Shown: positions 30,524-39,147 of the stretch, in pieces | Layout of the letters: each line of letters begins with the position of its first letter | Position numbering within the stretch: the first letter of the stretch is position 1 | Source: Herminiimonas contaminans | GTDB lineage: Bacteria; Pseudomonadota; Gammaproteobacteria; Burkholderiales; Burkholderiaceae_D | Direction: 5' to 3' | DNA: 64,000 bases | Assembly: GCF_015645465.1 (NCBI RefSeq) | Contig: NZ_JADOEL010000014.1 | Coordinates: 1-64,000, forward strand | The notes under the pieces: generated by a model | What the model was told of the DNA's origin: nothing | The model's input: only the letters and a program-made list of their open reading frames with translations | Database searches by the model: none | Translations under genes and position numbers: made by a program

Positions 30524-31534
30524 ATGTTTAAGAAAGTTGTTTTACTGGCAGCGGCTTCCGCCACTTTGCTGTCCGGCGCTGCCCAGGCTCAGGAAAAACC
30601 TTTGCTGAACGCGTCGTATGACGTTGCTCGCGAAGTATTCGCTGCGATCAATCCTAAATTCCTGGCTAAATGGAAAGCTGAAAGCGGCCAGGATCTGAAG
30701 ATCGACCAATCGTTTGCCGGTACCTCGCGTCAGGCTCAGGACATCATCCAGGGTAAAAAGGTAGATACCGTTACTTTTAACCAGGTCACCGACATCGACA
30801 TCCTGGCGCAACGCGGCCTGGTGCGTAAGGACTGGCAAAAAGCCTTCCCTAACAATAGCTCGCCTTACTACAGCACCATCGCTTTCCTGGTCCGCAAAGG
30901 CAATCCTAAAAACATCAAAACCTGGGACGACCTGGTACGTGATGACGTGAAAGTTGTTTTCCCTAACCCAAAAACATCCGGTAACGCACGCTACACCTAC
31001 CTCGGCGCATGGTTGTACGCAAACGAGAAGTTCAAGGGTGACGATGCCAAAACCAAGCAATTCGTCGGCAAACTGTTGCACAACGTCGTTAACTTCCCTA
31101 CCGGTGGCCGTGGCGCAACCGTAGCGTTTGCTCAAAACAACCAGGGCGATGCATTGCTGACCTTTGAATCGGAAGTGATCAACATCGCGAAGAGCGATGA
31201 GTTCAAAGCTGGCGGCTATGAAATCGTGGTTCCACCAGTCTCGGTACTGGCTGAATTCCCGGTTGCAGTTGTTGACAAGGTCGTGGATGAAAAAGGTACC
31301 CGTAAAGTCGCAACCGCTTACCTGAACTATCAGTACTCGCGTGAAATCCAGCTCTTGCTGACCACCTTCAACTACCGCGTGCATCACCCAGACGTCGCTA
31401 AAGTTGTGGCTGACCGTTACTCGAAAGTCCGCCTGATCGACCCGACCAAAGTACTGGGTTCGTGGGATGACATCCAGGCCAAGCACTTCGCTGGTGGCGC
31501 TGTACTCGACCAATTGCTGTCGCAACGTCGTTGA
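30524..31534 (+). CDS. sbp: Sulfate/thiosulfate-binding periplasmic protein
   Basis: 336-aa binding protein for sulfate (or thiosulfate) uptake. A signal peptide ends at AQAQ; the mature part begins LLNASYDVAREVF, typical of Sbp/CysP, and SFAGTSRQAQDI plus GNARYTYLGAW are family hallmarks. ATG 30524 has GGAG upstream; in-frame codons back to 30431 are leader. It is separated from cysT by a hairpin (31622-31645). Whether it is Sbp or CysP is not decided. Confidence 0.92.
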   Translation: MFKKVVLLAAASATLLSGAAQAQEKPLLNASYDVAREVFAAINPKFLAKWKAESGQDLKIDQSFAGTSRQAQDIIQGKKVDTVTFNQVTDIDILAQRGLVRKDWQKAFPNNSSPYYSTIAFLVRKGNPKNIKTWDDLVRDDVKVVFPNPKTSGNARYTYLGAWLYANEKFKGDDAKTKQFVGKLLHNVVNFPTGGRGATVAFAQNNQGDALLTFESEVINIAKSDEFKAGGYEIVVPPVSVLAEFPVAVVDKVVDEKGTRKVATAYLNYQYSREIQLLLTTFNYRVHHPDVAKVVADRYSKVRLIDPTKVLGSWDDIQAKHFAGGAVLDQLLSQRR

Positions 31535-31621
31535 TAAGGGGCTGGCGGCGTGAATTTAGCACTGCGCCAGCATCACCTTTGTCATACAGGATGATGGTGG
31601 TTTACAATGCCGCCATCCACA

Positions 31622-31652
31622 CGACCATCCGTTACTGGATGGTCGTTTGTTT
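31622..31652 (+). terminator. Intra-operon hairpin between sbp and cysT
   Basis: The arms CGACCATCC and GGATGGTCG enclose a 6-nt loop and are followed by TTTGTTTTT. It sits in the 169-bp gap between sbp and cysT and looks like a partial terminator that would give more binding protein than permease. Confidence 0.75.
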
Positions 31653-31703
31653 TTACAATTACCGTTTTGCAGTGACGCCGCACTGCCCTGACCCGCACAT
31701 ATC

Positions 31704-32540
31704 GTGAATCTGTCTCTTCGCTTCTTCCGTAGTACGCCCATCCTGCCGGGCTTTTCGATGAGCTTCGGCTTTTCGACGCTGTATATCAGCCTGGTGATTC
31801 TGTTGCCGATTTCGGCGCTGTTGCTGTACGTCAGCGGCATGAGCTGGGACCAATACTGGTTTGCGATTACCGACGCACGCGTGCTGCAAAGCTACAAGGT
31901 CACGATACAGGGCGCGTTTTATTCCACCATCGTCGTTACCTTCATCGGTTTCCTGCTGGCGTGGATCGTTACCCGTTACGATTTCCCTGGCCGTCGCCTG
32001 ATCGATTCACTGGTCGACCTGCCGTTTGCACTGCCGACTTCGGTCGCAGGTATTACGCTGTCTGCCCTGTTCATCCCATCCGGCTGGCTCGGCCAATGGT
32101 TTGAAATATTCGGCATCAAGATTTCCTATGCCTTCCCCGGCATCGTGGTCGCGATGATTTTCACCAGCCTGCCCTTCATCGTGCGCTCGGTACAACCAGT
32201 GCTGGAAGATATGGAAAAGGAACTGGAAGAAGCCGCGCTGATGCTGGGTGCCAATAAATGGCAAATTTTCTGGCGCGTGATTTTGCCGACGCTGATCCCG
32301 GCACTGATTACCGGTTCGTCGCAAGCCTTCATCCGCAGCCTCGGTGAATTCGGTGCGGTCATTATGATCGCCGGTAATATCCCGTTCGAAACAGAAGTGA
32401 CGTCGCTGATGCTGTTCGTGCGTCTGCAGGAGTACAACTATCCTGCCGCTGCCGCCATCGCTTCGGTCGTGCTGCTGGCCTCCCTCATCCTCTTGTTCCT
32501 GCTGCAAGTTGTGCAGGGACGATTCTTCAAGAAAGCGTAA
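31704..32540 (+). CDS. cysT: Sulfate ABC transporter permease CysT
   Basis: 278-aa membrane subunit, six or so hydrophobic segments, with the EAA loop EEAALMLGANKWQIFWRVILP. GTG 31704 is the longest start but lacks a clear ribosome-binding site; ATG 31758 is the alternative. It pairs with CysW immediately downstream (10-bp gap). Confidence 0.92.
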   Translation: MNLSLRFFRSTPILPGFSMSFGFSTLYISLVILLPISALLLYVSGMSWDQYWFAITDARVLQSYKVTIQGAFYSTIVVTFIGFLLAWIVTRYDFPGRRLIDSLVDLPFALPTSVAGITLSALFIPSGWLGQWFEIFGIKISYAFPGIVVAMIFTSLPFIVRSVQPVLEDMEKELEEAALMLGANKWQIFWRVILPTLIPALITGSSQAFIRSLGEFGAVIMIAGNIPFETEVTSLMLFVRLQEYNYPAAAAIASVVLLASLILLFLLQVVQGRFFKKA

Positions 32541-32550
32541 GGGGATAATC

Positions 32551-33402
32551 ATGGCTAAAGCAATCAAACAACCCCGCGAACTGCATCAATGGCTGTTGAT
32601 CGGCCTCGGTATCGTAATGACGATACTGTTGCTGGTGCTGCCGCTGATACTGATTTTCACGCAAGCCTTCAGTGGCGGCCTCGAACTCTTGTGGGCCAAT
32701 CTGAATGAAGACTACATGAAGCACGCACTCGGCCTGACCATACTGGCTGCGGTGCTGACGGTCCCTATCAACCTGGTGTTCGGCATCCTGCTCGCATGGT
32801 GCGTCACGCATTACGACTTCTTCGGTCGTCGCCTGCTGGTGACGCTGGTCGAGATCCCGTACGCAACCTCGCCGGTCGTAGCAGGCTTCTGCTATCTGGT
32901 GGTGTACGGTCTGGAAGGCACCATCGGTAAATGGCTGTATGCGAAAGACGTGCAATTGATGTTCGCATGGCCGGGCATCATCATGGTCACGGTCTTTGTC
33001 ACTGCACCGTATATCGCACGCATCCTGATGCCGCTGATGCAGAAGCAAGGTACCGAAGAAGAAATCGCAGCACTGTCGCTGGGTGCAACCGGCTGGCAGA
33101 TTTTCTGGCGCGTTACTTTGCCGAATATTAAATGGGCCTTGCTGTACGGTGCAGTCATTACCAATGCACGTGCGGTCGGTGAGTTCGGTGCAGTCGCTGT
33201 GGTGTCCGGTACCATCATGAACCAAACGCTGACCCTGCCTTTGCTGGTCGAGCAACTCAACAACGATTACAAAACCGCTGCCGCCTTCACCGCTGCTGCA
33301 TTGCTCGCATGTATGGCATTGCTGACACTGGTGTTGAAGACTGCAATGGAATGGCGTCAGGAACGACGCGAAGCGGAGCCGGACGAAGTACACATGGGTT
33401 AA
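32551..33402 (+). CDS. cysW: Sulfate ABC transporter permease CysW
   Basis: 283-aa partner permease to CysT, with the EAA loop EEIAALSLGATGWQIFWRV. ATG 32551 has AAGGGGAT upstream; the frame start at 32509 lies within cysT. The usual next gene, cysA (ATPase), is absent: 430 bp of non-coding DNA follow. Confidence 0.93.
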   Translation: MAKAIKQPRELHQWLLIGLGIVMTILLLVLPLILIFTQAFSGGLELLWANLNEDYMKHALGLTILAAVLTVPINLVFGILLAWCVTHYDFFGRRLLVTLVEIPYATSPVVAGFCYLVVYGLEGTIGKWLYAKDVQLMFAWPGIIMVTVFVTAPYIARILMPLMQKQGTEEEIAALSLGATGWQIFWRVTLPNIKWALLYGAVITNARAVGEFGAVAVVSGTIMNQTLTLPLLVEQLNNDYKTAAAFTAAALLACMALLTLVLKTAMEWRQERREAEPDEVHMG

Positions 33403-33834
33403 CTCCCACGAGTTAATCCGCACAATACATCCCGCAGCGGTGTGGTGAAAAACAGAAGCAATAAAGCAACTCACTTCATCATTCCCCACCCCGCTGCAAA
33501 ATCAACTATCATTACGCCGCTGCAGCTCATCTGCTCGCAGCACTCATTCCCGTGATACGGGATGCCAAGCAAGCATCATTCGCCGGCACAATAATTTGTG
33601 CCACTTGTTTTCACCCATAGTCGGCAACATGGCAACAATGCCATTTGCACAATCAAGTCAGAGCCTTCCTACAAAACTTTAGGATGATCTCTGATCGCCA
33701 TCTCCGGACGGCTCCTTTATTCTCGCAACTCAGGTCGTGCCACACGATTTAAACGGCACGGGCAGTGCGACATGCCATCACAACAATCAGCAGCTTTCGA
33801 AATTTGATCGCTGTGATCTATAAGGATATCGACC
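33403..33834. other. Non-coding region downstream of cysW
   Basis: 432 bp without a supported ORF. A small stem TTAACTC/GAGTTAA overlaps the cysW stop (33399-33416) without a U-run. A sigma54-like element lies at 33753-33769 (listed separately). No remnant of cysA was seen. Confidence 0.5.
33753..33769 (+). promoter_or_regulatory. Possible sigma54 promoter for the small gene at 33835
   Basis: ACGGCACGGGCAGTGCG keeps the GGCACG block and the GC at the right 12-bp distance but has GTGC instead of TTGC. It lies 66 bp before the start codon. A match of this quality could occur by chance in 64 kb. Confidence 0.35.
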
Positions 33835-34029
33835 ATGTACAAAAACTACGATAACGCCCACCACACGGCTAAACCTATCCACGCTGGCAAGCATATCTCC
33901 GACAAGGAACATAAGCAGATCAGTGAAGAGCAGGACAACGATACCGGCTCGATCGAGCAAGACAAGTCCGAAGGCTCCACCACCATCGTCGTACCATTCA
34001 ACACCACGCAAACTGGTTCCTTCCAGTAA
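33835..34029 (+). CDS. Small hydrophilic protein, unknown
   Basis: 64-aa protein, strongly polar (rich in His, Lys, Asp, Glu, Ser, Thr) with no hydrophobic segment, signal peptide or cysteine; probably disordered. ATAAGGAT precedes the ATG at good spacing, which is the main support. I recognise no family. It stands alone between cysW and the FAD monooxygenase. Confidence 0.55.
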   Translation: MYKNYDNAHHTAKPIHAGKHISDKEHKQISEEQDNDTGSIEQDKSEGSTTIVVPFNTTQTGSFQ

Positions 34030-34283
34030 GCGCCTATCCTGCCCGGTCAGATTCGCGCAAGCGCGGCTGATCGTTCTGCATCCTACAAGCAATTTCCTGC
34101 TTAATTAGTCACTACCCAGCTACACGTCTTGCCCGCGAACTATCGTAGGCAAGCGCGTAGTCACGTCTGCGCTGTACATTAAGCGAATTACGCCTGCGAA
34201 TACCTTTGCGCACAGCCACAACTATCGCCATAATCAATTCAGGTAGTTGCACTAGTGATGCGCTGACTGCAAGGAGTGTTTCC

Positions 34284-35549
34284 ATGCCGGATCAAATACA
34301 TACACGCTGTTGTATCGCCGGTGGCGGTCCGGCTGGCATGATGCTGGGGCTGCTGCTGGCGCGCGCTGGTGTCGATGTCATCGTGCTCGAAAAGCATGGC
34401 GACTTCCTGCGTGATTTCCGTGGCGACACCGTGCATCCGTCCACACTGCAAATCATGCATGAGCTAGGCTTGCTCACATCCTTCCTGCAAAGACCACATG
34501 ATGAAGCGCGCGAGCTGAGCATCAATATAGGTGGTCGCATATTAAAGGTCGCTGATTTTTCGCGATTGAGTACGCAGTGCAAATTCATCGCACTGATGCC
34601 GCAGTGGGACTTCCTCGATTTCCTGCGCGATGAAGCGGTGCGCTATGCCAACTTCCGTTTGATCCAGAACGCTCGCGTAGATAGTTTGCTGGAAGACAGC
34701 GAACGCGTCACCGGTGTACAAGTCACGACCAACGACGGTCCTTTGCAGGTCCATGCCGATCTGGTCATAGGTGCCGATGGCCGCCACTCAACCGTGCGTG
34801 AAGCAGCACAACTGCAAGTACGCAACCTGGGCGCACCTATCGATGTCCTGTGGTTACGCCTGCCAACAGCGGAAGGTGACCCGACCAGTACCGGCGCACG
34901 CCTCGATGCCGGACAGTTCTTTGTGATGCTGCACAGGGGGACTTACTGGCAATGCGCATATGTCATAGCGAAAGGCGGCATAGAAGAAATCCACGCGCGT
35001 GGCTTGCCTGCCTTCCAGGCGGAACTCAGTCGCATTGCGCCTATGTTTGCTGATCGTGTCGCCAGCCTGCAAAGCTGGGACGATATTAAATTACTGAGTG
35101 TGTCGGTAGACCGGCTGGAGCAATGGTGGAAACCGGGCTTGCTATGCATAGGTGATGCCGCACATGCAATGTCACCGGTCGGCGGTATAGGTATTAATCT
35201 AGCGATACAGGATGCAGTGGCAACAGCCAATATACTCGCGCTGTCACTGGCCAATCCGGAGGTCGCACCGCTGGCACTCACACCTTTCCTCGACAAGGTA
35301 CAAACCCGTCGCCTCTTCCCTACCCGTGTCACGCAGGCAGCGCAGGTTGCGATCCAGAATCGCATCCTGGTGCCGGTCGTGAGTCGTGCGCAGGATAAAC
35401 CGCTGAGTGTGCCGTGGCCTATGCGTCTGCTGAACCTGATACCGCTGTTACGCGGAATACCGGCCTATGCGGTCGGCATAGGCGTACGACCGGAGCATGT
35501 CTACTCTCCTGCCAACGCGAAGCAGCAAGACATCCGCGCACCTGATTAA
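34284..35549 (+). CDS. FAD-dependent monooxygenase (PHBH/UbiH-like)
   Basis: 421-aa flavoprotein. The N-terminal dinucleotide-binding motif CCIAGGGPAGMMLGLLLARAG, the mid DLVIGADGRHSTVRE (DG motif) and the C-terminal GDAAHAMSPVGGIGINLAIQD (GD motif) identify a class A aromatic hydroxylase-type enzyme. AAGGAG precedes ATG 34284; the longer frame to 34206 is not supported. Substrate unknown. Its stop overlaps that of the convergent nhaR-type gene by four bases. Confidence 0.88.
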   Translation: MPDQIHTRCCIAGGGPAGMMLGLLLARAGVDVIVLEKHGDFLRDFRGDTVHPSTLQIMHELGLLTSFLQRPHDEARELSINIGGRILKVADFSRLSTQCKFIALMPQWDFLDFLRDEAVRYANFRLIQNARVDSLLEDSERVTGVQVTTNDGPLQVHADLVIGADGRHSTVREAAQLQVRNLGAPIDVLWLRLPTAEGDPTSTGARLDAGQFFVMLHRGTYWQCAYVIAKGGIEEIHARGLPAFQAELSRIAPMFADRVASLQSWDDIKLLSVSVDRLEQWWKPGLLCIGDAAHAMSPVGGIGINLAIQDAVATANILALSLANPEVAPLALTPFLDKVQTRRLFPTRVTQAAQVAIQNRILVPVVSRAQDKPLSVPWPMRLLNLIPLLRGIPAYAVGIGVRPEHVYSPANAKQQDIRAPD

Positions 35550-36445
35550 CGAATCAGGCTTTCACGTGCAGCCGAGCTGATGGCGACTACCGCCGGATGC
35601 GTCAATTGGCGTTCTACTGAAATCGCATAAAACTGTTCCGACACTGCATTCGTACGGCCTATCTCGGTCACACCATATTGCTTTTTAATCTGGTCGGCGA
35701 CAGCGGAAGGCGCGGCGAAGATACCCTTGCCTGCCTCACCGAATGCCTGCAATAACGCACCGTCGTCAAACTCGCCGACGATGCGCGGCCGGACTTTTTC
35801 CTTTTCAAACCAGCGTATCAGGCGCGGACGCACGGCAGCATCTTCACCCGGCATCAGGAAGGGAGCGCCATCCAGGCTCTTGGGGAAATCCTTCTGGTAT
35901 TTCTTCGCCAGCTCATCGGTGGCAAAGAAAGTCATCCCGCATTCACCCAGCAAATGGTTGTAGCCGCGCACATCAATATTGGCAGGCATCGGGCTATCGG
36001 CAATCACGATATCCAGCCTGTGCACGGCCAGGTCGGCCAGCAGATTGGTCAGCTTGCCTTCGCGGCATACGATGCGCAGTGATTCGGGCAACTCCATCGC
36101 CGGTTCCAGCAGCAGATAGGCAATCGCCTTAGGCACCGCATCCGCGACCCCGACCCGGAACTGCAAGGGCCAGCCGCCCGGACGGAAACGCAGCACTTCC
36201 TGCAACTCCTCACCCAGCGTGAAGATTTCATCCGCATAGCCGAGCACCACGCGACCGGCGTCGTTCAACTCCAGCCGTCGCCCGACCCTGTTGAATAATT
36301 TATAACCAAGCACATCCTCGAACTGGCTGATCTGGCCGCTGATGGTTTGCGGCGTCAAATGCAGGCGTTCACTGGCGCGGCCTATGCCACCGGACTTGGC
36401 GACCACCCAAAAATAGTGCAAATGCTTGTAATTTATTCCACTCAT
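35546..36445 (-). CDS. nhaR: NhaR-type LysR-family regulator
   Basis: 299-aa LysR-family protein whose N-terminal HTH begins NYKHLHYFWVVAKSGGIGRASERL, the characteristic NhaR form, followed by the substrate-binding domain. NhaR activates the Na+/H+ antiporter gene nhaA in enterobacteria; no nhaA is adjacent here, so the target may be elsewhere. Two TTCGAA boxes, 22 bp apart, lie just upstream. Confidence 0.85.
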   Translation of the reverse strand: MSGINYKHLHYFWVVAKSGGIGRASERLHLTPQTISGQISQFEDVLGYKLFNRVGRRLELNDAGRVVLGYADEIFTLGEELQEVLRFRPGGWPLQFRVGVADAVPKAIAYLLLEPAMELPESLRIVCREGKLTNLLADLAVHRLDIVIADSPMPANIDVRGYNHLLGECGMTFFATDELAKKYQKDFPKSLDGAPFLMPGEDAAVRPRLIRWFEKEKVRPRIVGEFDDGALLQAFGEAGKGIFAAPSAVADQIKKQYGVTEIGRTNAVSEQFYAISVERQLTHPAVVAISSAARESLIR

Positions 36446-36466
36446 GCAAGATCTCTCTTCTGTTTT

Positions 36467-36494
36467 TTCGAATGAAAAATTGATTATATTCGAA
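36467..36494. promoter_or_regulatory. Paired TTCGAA boxes upstream of nhaR
   Basis: Two copies of the palindrome TTCGAA (36467-36472 and 36489-36494), embedded as TTCGAAT...ATTCGAA, form an inverted pair with AT-rich spacing 22-49 bp upstream of the nhaR start. Spacing of two helical turns suits a LysR dimer or autoregulation site. Prediction only. Confidence 0.4.
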
Positions 36495-36570
36495 TTTTCA
36501 AACAGTTAAAGAGCGCCTAGAGTGCAGCTTATCGCCCGTAATGGGCGACTTTAACGACGAGGATATCAAG

Positions 36571-36852
36571 ATGAAATGTCCGGCCTGCAATGAAATGCAC
36601 TTGATCACTTCTGATCGCCACGGAATTGAAATTGATTACTGCCCAAACTGCCGCGGTGTGTGGCTGGATAGGGGCGAACTCGACAAACTGATCGATCGTT
36701 CCGCCAATGCCCTGCCACCGGAAGCACCGCCGCTGCCGCGTTATCGCGGTGAGCGCAGCAGTCCTGTGCGCGCCATGCAACATGGCTACAACAAGGAAGG
36801 CTACGGGCAAAAACAGAAAAAAGACCTGATCGGCGAATTATTCGATTTTTGA
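36571..36852 (+). CDS. TFIIB-type zinc-ribbon protein
   Basis: 93-aa protein with one zinc ribbon (MKCPACNEM...YCPNCRGVWLDRGELDKL), the zf-TFIIB domain family. The C-terminal half is basic and Pro/Gln-rich. ATG 36571 with GAGG upstream fits the family's usual MKCPxC start better than ATG 36541. It is a single gene of unknown role. Confidence 0.8.
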   Translation: MKCPACNEMHLITSDRHGIEIDYCPNCRGVWLDRGELDKLIDRSANALPPEAPPLPRYRGERSSPVRAMQHGYNKEGYGQKQKKDLIGELFDF

Positions 36853-37161
36853 ATACTGTATATGGATAGTCGGCAAGCCGGCTATCCGCCATGCTGCGTC
36901 GCACCACCATCTCACGCCTTCCTCGCACTTCTCCATTTAAGTTCGCTCAAACATAGCCATTCGTCGCCGTTCATGCCTGCATGAGCTTGCGTCACTGTCC
37001 CCATTTGCACTGAAAAATTTGCCAAGCAAGCCGCTAAAGAATGCTTTAAAGTAGCGAACGCCTGCCTTTGCACACGATAGCGCCAGCGCGCGCCGTCATG
37101 CTTCCCCACGCAAATGCATCCCTCCCGCAGGCACCAGACAGCAATCGAAAGAAAGAACCTA
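36853..37161. other. Intergenic region upstream of carbonic anhydrase
   Basis: 309 bp without an ORF or terminator that I can support. It presumably carries the carbonic anhydrase promoter. Confidence 0.4.
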
Positions 37162-37800
37162 ATGGAAACAGCAAAAGCCGCACTAAAGCGTCTGCGCGAC
37201 GGTAACCGCCGTTTTGTCGCAGATGTCCGTAACCCCGACAATGCCTCCTCCCATGCCCGCCGCAGCGAAATCGCCGCTGGCCAGGAACCGTTCGCCATTA
37301 TTCTTGGCTGCTCCGACTCGCGCGTACCGGCAGAACTGGTGTTCGATCAGGGTCTGGGTGATTTGTTCGTGATCCGCGTCGCCGGTAATATCGTGGCACC
37401 GTCACAGGTTGGCAGCGTGGAATTTGCTGCTGATCGTTACCGCACCAAGCTGGTAGTCGTGCTCGGCCACTCGCAATGTGGTGCCATCCTGGCGACACTG
37501 GACGAATTGAAGCGTCCTAGCGAAAACCAGTCACGCAACCTGAAGTCCATTGTTGACCGCATCCGTCCTTCGATCGAAACCCTGATGGAAACGGATCTGA
37601 AGCACGACCATGATGCGCTGGTACATCAATCGGTACGCGCCAACATCCGCGCTTCCGTCAATCACCTGCGCCACGGTTCGGAAATACTGGAAAGCCTGAG
37701 CCAGAACGAAGGTTTGCTGGTGGTCGGTGCCGAGTACTCGCTGGAAACCGGTGAAGTCGAATTCTTCGACGGCCTCCCGGCTGACTTCAGCTTCGACTAA
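37162..37800 (+). CDS. Beta-class carbonic anhydrase
   Basis: 212-aa zinc enzyme interconverting CO2 and bicarbonate. Zinc ligands Cys50 and Asp52 (GCSDSRVPAE), His103 and Cys106 (LGHSQCGAI) are all present, in the beta-CA order. ATG 37162 (METAKAALKRLRDGN) fits family length; upstream codons to 37114 are leader. No signal peptide, so cytoplasmic. Confidence 0.93.
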   Translation: METAKAALKRLRDGNRRFVADVRNPDNASSHARRSEIAAGQEPFAIILGCSDSRVPAELVFDQGLGDLFVIRVAGNIVAPSQVGSVEFAADRYRTKLVVVLGHSQCGAILATLDELKRPSENQSRNLKSIVDRIRPSIETLMETDLKHDHDALVHQSVRANIRASVNHLRHGSEILESLSQNEGLLVVGAEYSLETGEVEFFDGLPADFSFD

Positions 37801-37809
37801 TATCGCCAT

Positions 37810-37840
37810 ACGTCATGCACAGCATGCCTGTGCATGACGT
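37810..37840. terminator. Long hairpin between carbonic anhydrase and lpxR-like genes
   Basis: Perfect 13-bp arms ACGTCATGCACAG and CTGTGCATGACGT with a 5-nt loop lie between two convergent stop codons. There is no long U-run on either side, so it may act as a 3'-end stabiliser rather than a simple terminator. Confidence 0.6.
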
Positions 37841-37853
37841 TCCATCCTGAGTG

Positions 37854-38942
37854 TCAGTATTCGAGGCTAAGCGTAATCGAGCCGTAGCTTTGCGCCTTGT
37901 CCTGACCGCGGAATTCCTTGCTGCGCAAATACTGCGCATAAGTGATCTTGCCCCCTACCCATTGCCAGGCCACACCGGCCGCGACGTCACCAACGAAATA
38001 GCGTTTCGAAATACTGTGGCTGTCGGAGAAGGTATTCCCATCGAGGAAGATATTGCGGGCGACTGCACGACCATCTACCGACGCGAAGAAATGTACACCG
38101 CCATCTGCCATCCGGCGTGAGGCATTGGCTGGCAGCGGCGCATTGCTGTCACTGGCCGGACGGATAGGCGCAGTACCAAAATCGTTGGGCAGGAAACTAC
38201 CTATACGCACTTCCAGCCCGCCATTCAGATAAGTATTTACATTACCCAGCGCAAAACCGTAATGGCTGATCGCATCCATCTTCGGCCAGCCTGAACGCGA
38301 CCAGTTGAAGAACTTGGTTTTTCGTTCCTTCACGAACTGTATGCCCAGTTCATTATTGAGCTGGTTGTCCCAACCGTTGAAGCGATCGATGCCGCGTATG
38401 CGGTGGATGAAGTTTTGTGACTGGCGTGCCAGCGAAGCCGGGCCGACCATACCGATATCGATCTCGGTCACTTCCATGTCCGTATCGTTACGTGCGTTGT
38501 AGGCCAGGCCGAGGTAGAGCCAGCCTGCATACGGCCGGTCATTGGTAATCAGGTCACTCCGTGTCTTATCGGTCGGCGTGTACATCTCCTGGCCCAGACT
38601 GATCACCATATTGCGTGAATCAAATACACCCGGTTGCACCCATTCTGAAACCCGATTCAGTTGGCGCACCCATTTCGGCAAGCAAGGATCGTTGATGTAA
38701 TCCTCGAGGTTGGCCGAGATCCAGGAAAACTTGGCGCCGCTGGTGTAGTTATTATCCGTACCGGCAAACAAATCGTTTTCGTAATAGAAGTTGTACACAT
38801 CAGGGTAATTTTTCAACGCCCTGACGCCGGGCTTGGAGCTACAGACTTCTTCGTCAGCCCACACCGCGCCGGAAGAGAAAGCGAAAAGTGCAGCAACTAA
38901 CAAATGGGGAAAACGCGGACGGGAATGACAGTCTGTATGCAT
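37854..38942 (-). CDS. LpxR-like outer-membrane lipid A deacylase family protein
   Basis: 362-aa outer-membrane beta-barrel protein of the LpxR/DUF2219 family; LpxR removes the 3'-O-acyloxyacyl chain from lipid A. A signal peptide ends at AVWA. The family motif FYYENDLFAGTDNNYTSG, with the Asn-Asp pair, and NDRPYAGWLYLG are present; the C-terminal residue pattern (...SLEY) suits barrel insertion. No lipid A modification gene is adjacent. Confidence 0.82.
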   Translation of the reverse strand: MHTDCHSRPRFPHLLVAALFAFSSGAVWADEEVCSSKPGVRALKNYPDVYNFYYENDLFAGTDNNYTSGAKFSWISANLEDYINDPCLPKWVRQLNRVSEWVQPGVFDSRNMVISLGQEMYTPTDKTRSDLITNDRPYAGWLYLGLAYNARNDTDMEVTEIDIGMVGPASLARQSQNFIHRIRGIDRFNGWDNQLNNELGIQFVKERKTKFFNWSRSGWPKMDAISHYGFALGNVNTYLNGGLEVRIGSFLPNDFGTAPIRPASDSNAPLPANASRRMADGGVHFFASVDGRAVARNIFLDGNTFSDSHSISKRYFVGDVAAGVAWQWVGGKITYAQYLRSKEFRGQDKAQSYGSITLSLEY

Positions 38943-39147
38943 TAATTAATAGCGGAGGTAGTGTTTAACGCGTGCCAACGGGAACGCAGATTGAATCATG
39001 CTGTCCATCATCACCTGCCTGACAGGATAACAAAGACTACTTGCCGTGCCTGCATGCGTCAAGCTGTCAGGCTGGCGTAAGCAACACTGGACTTTGCGAT
39101 GGCAGGCGCTACACTTCCTCATCGCATGTCATTTTCAGGAAACCAAC

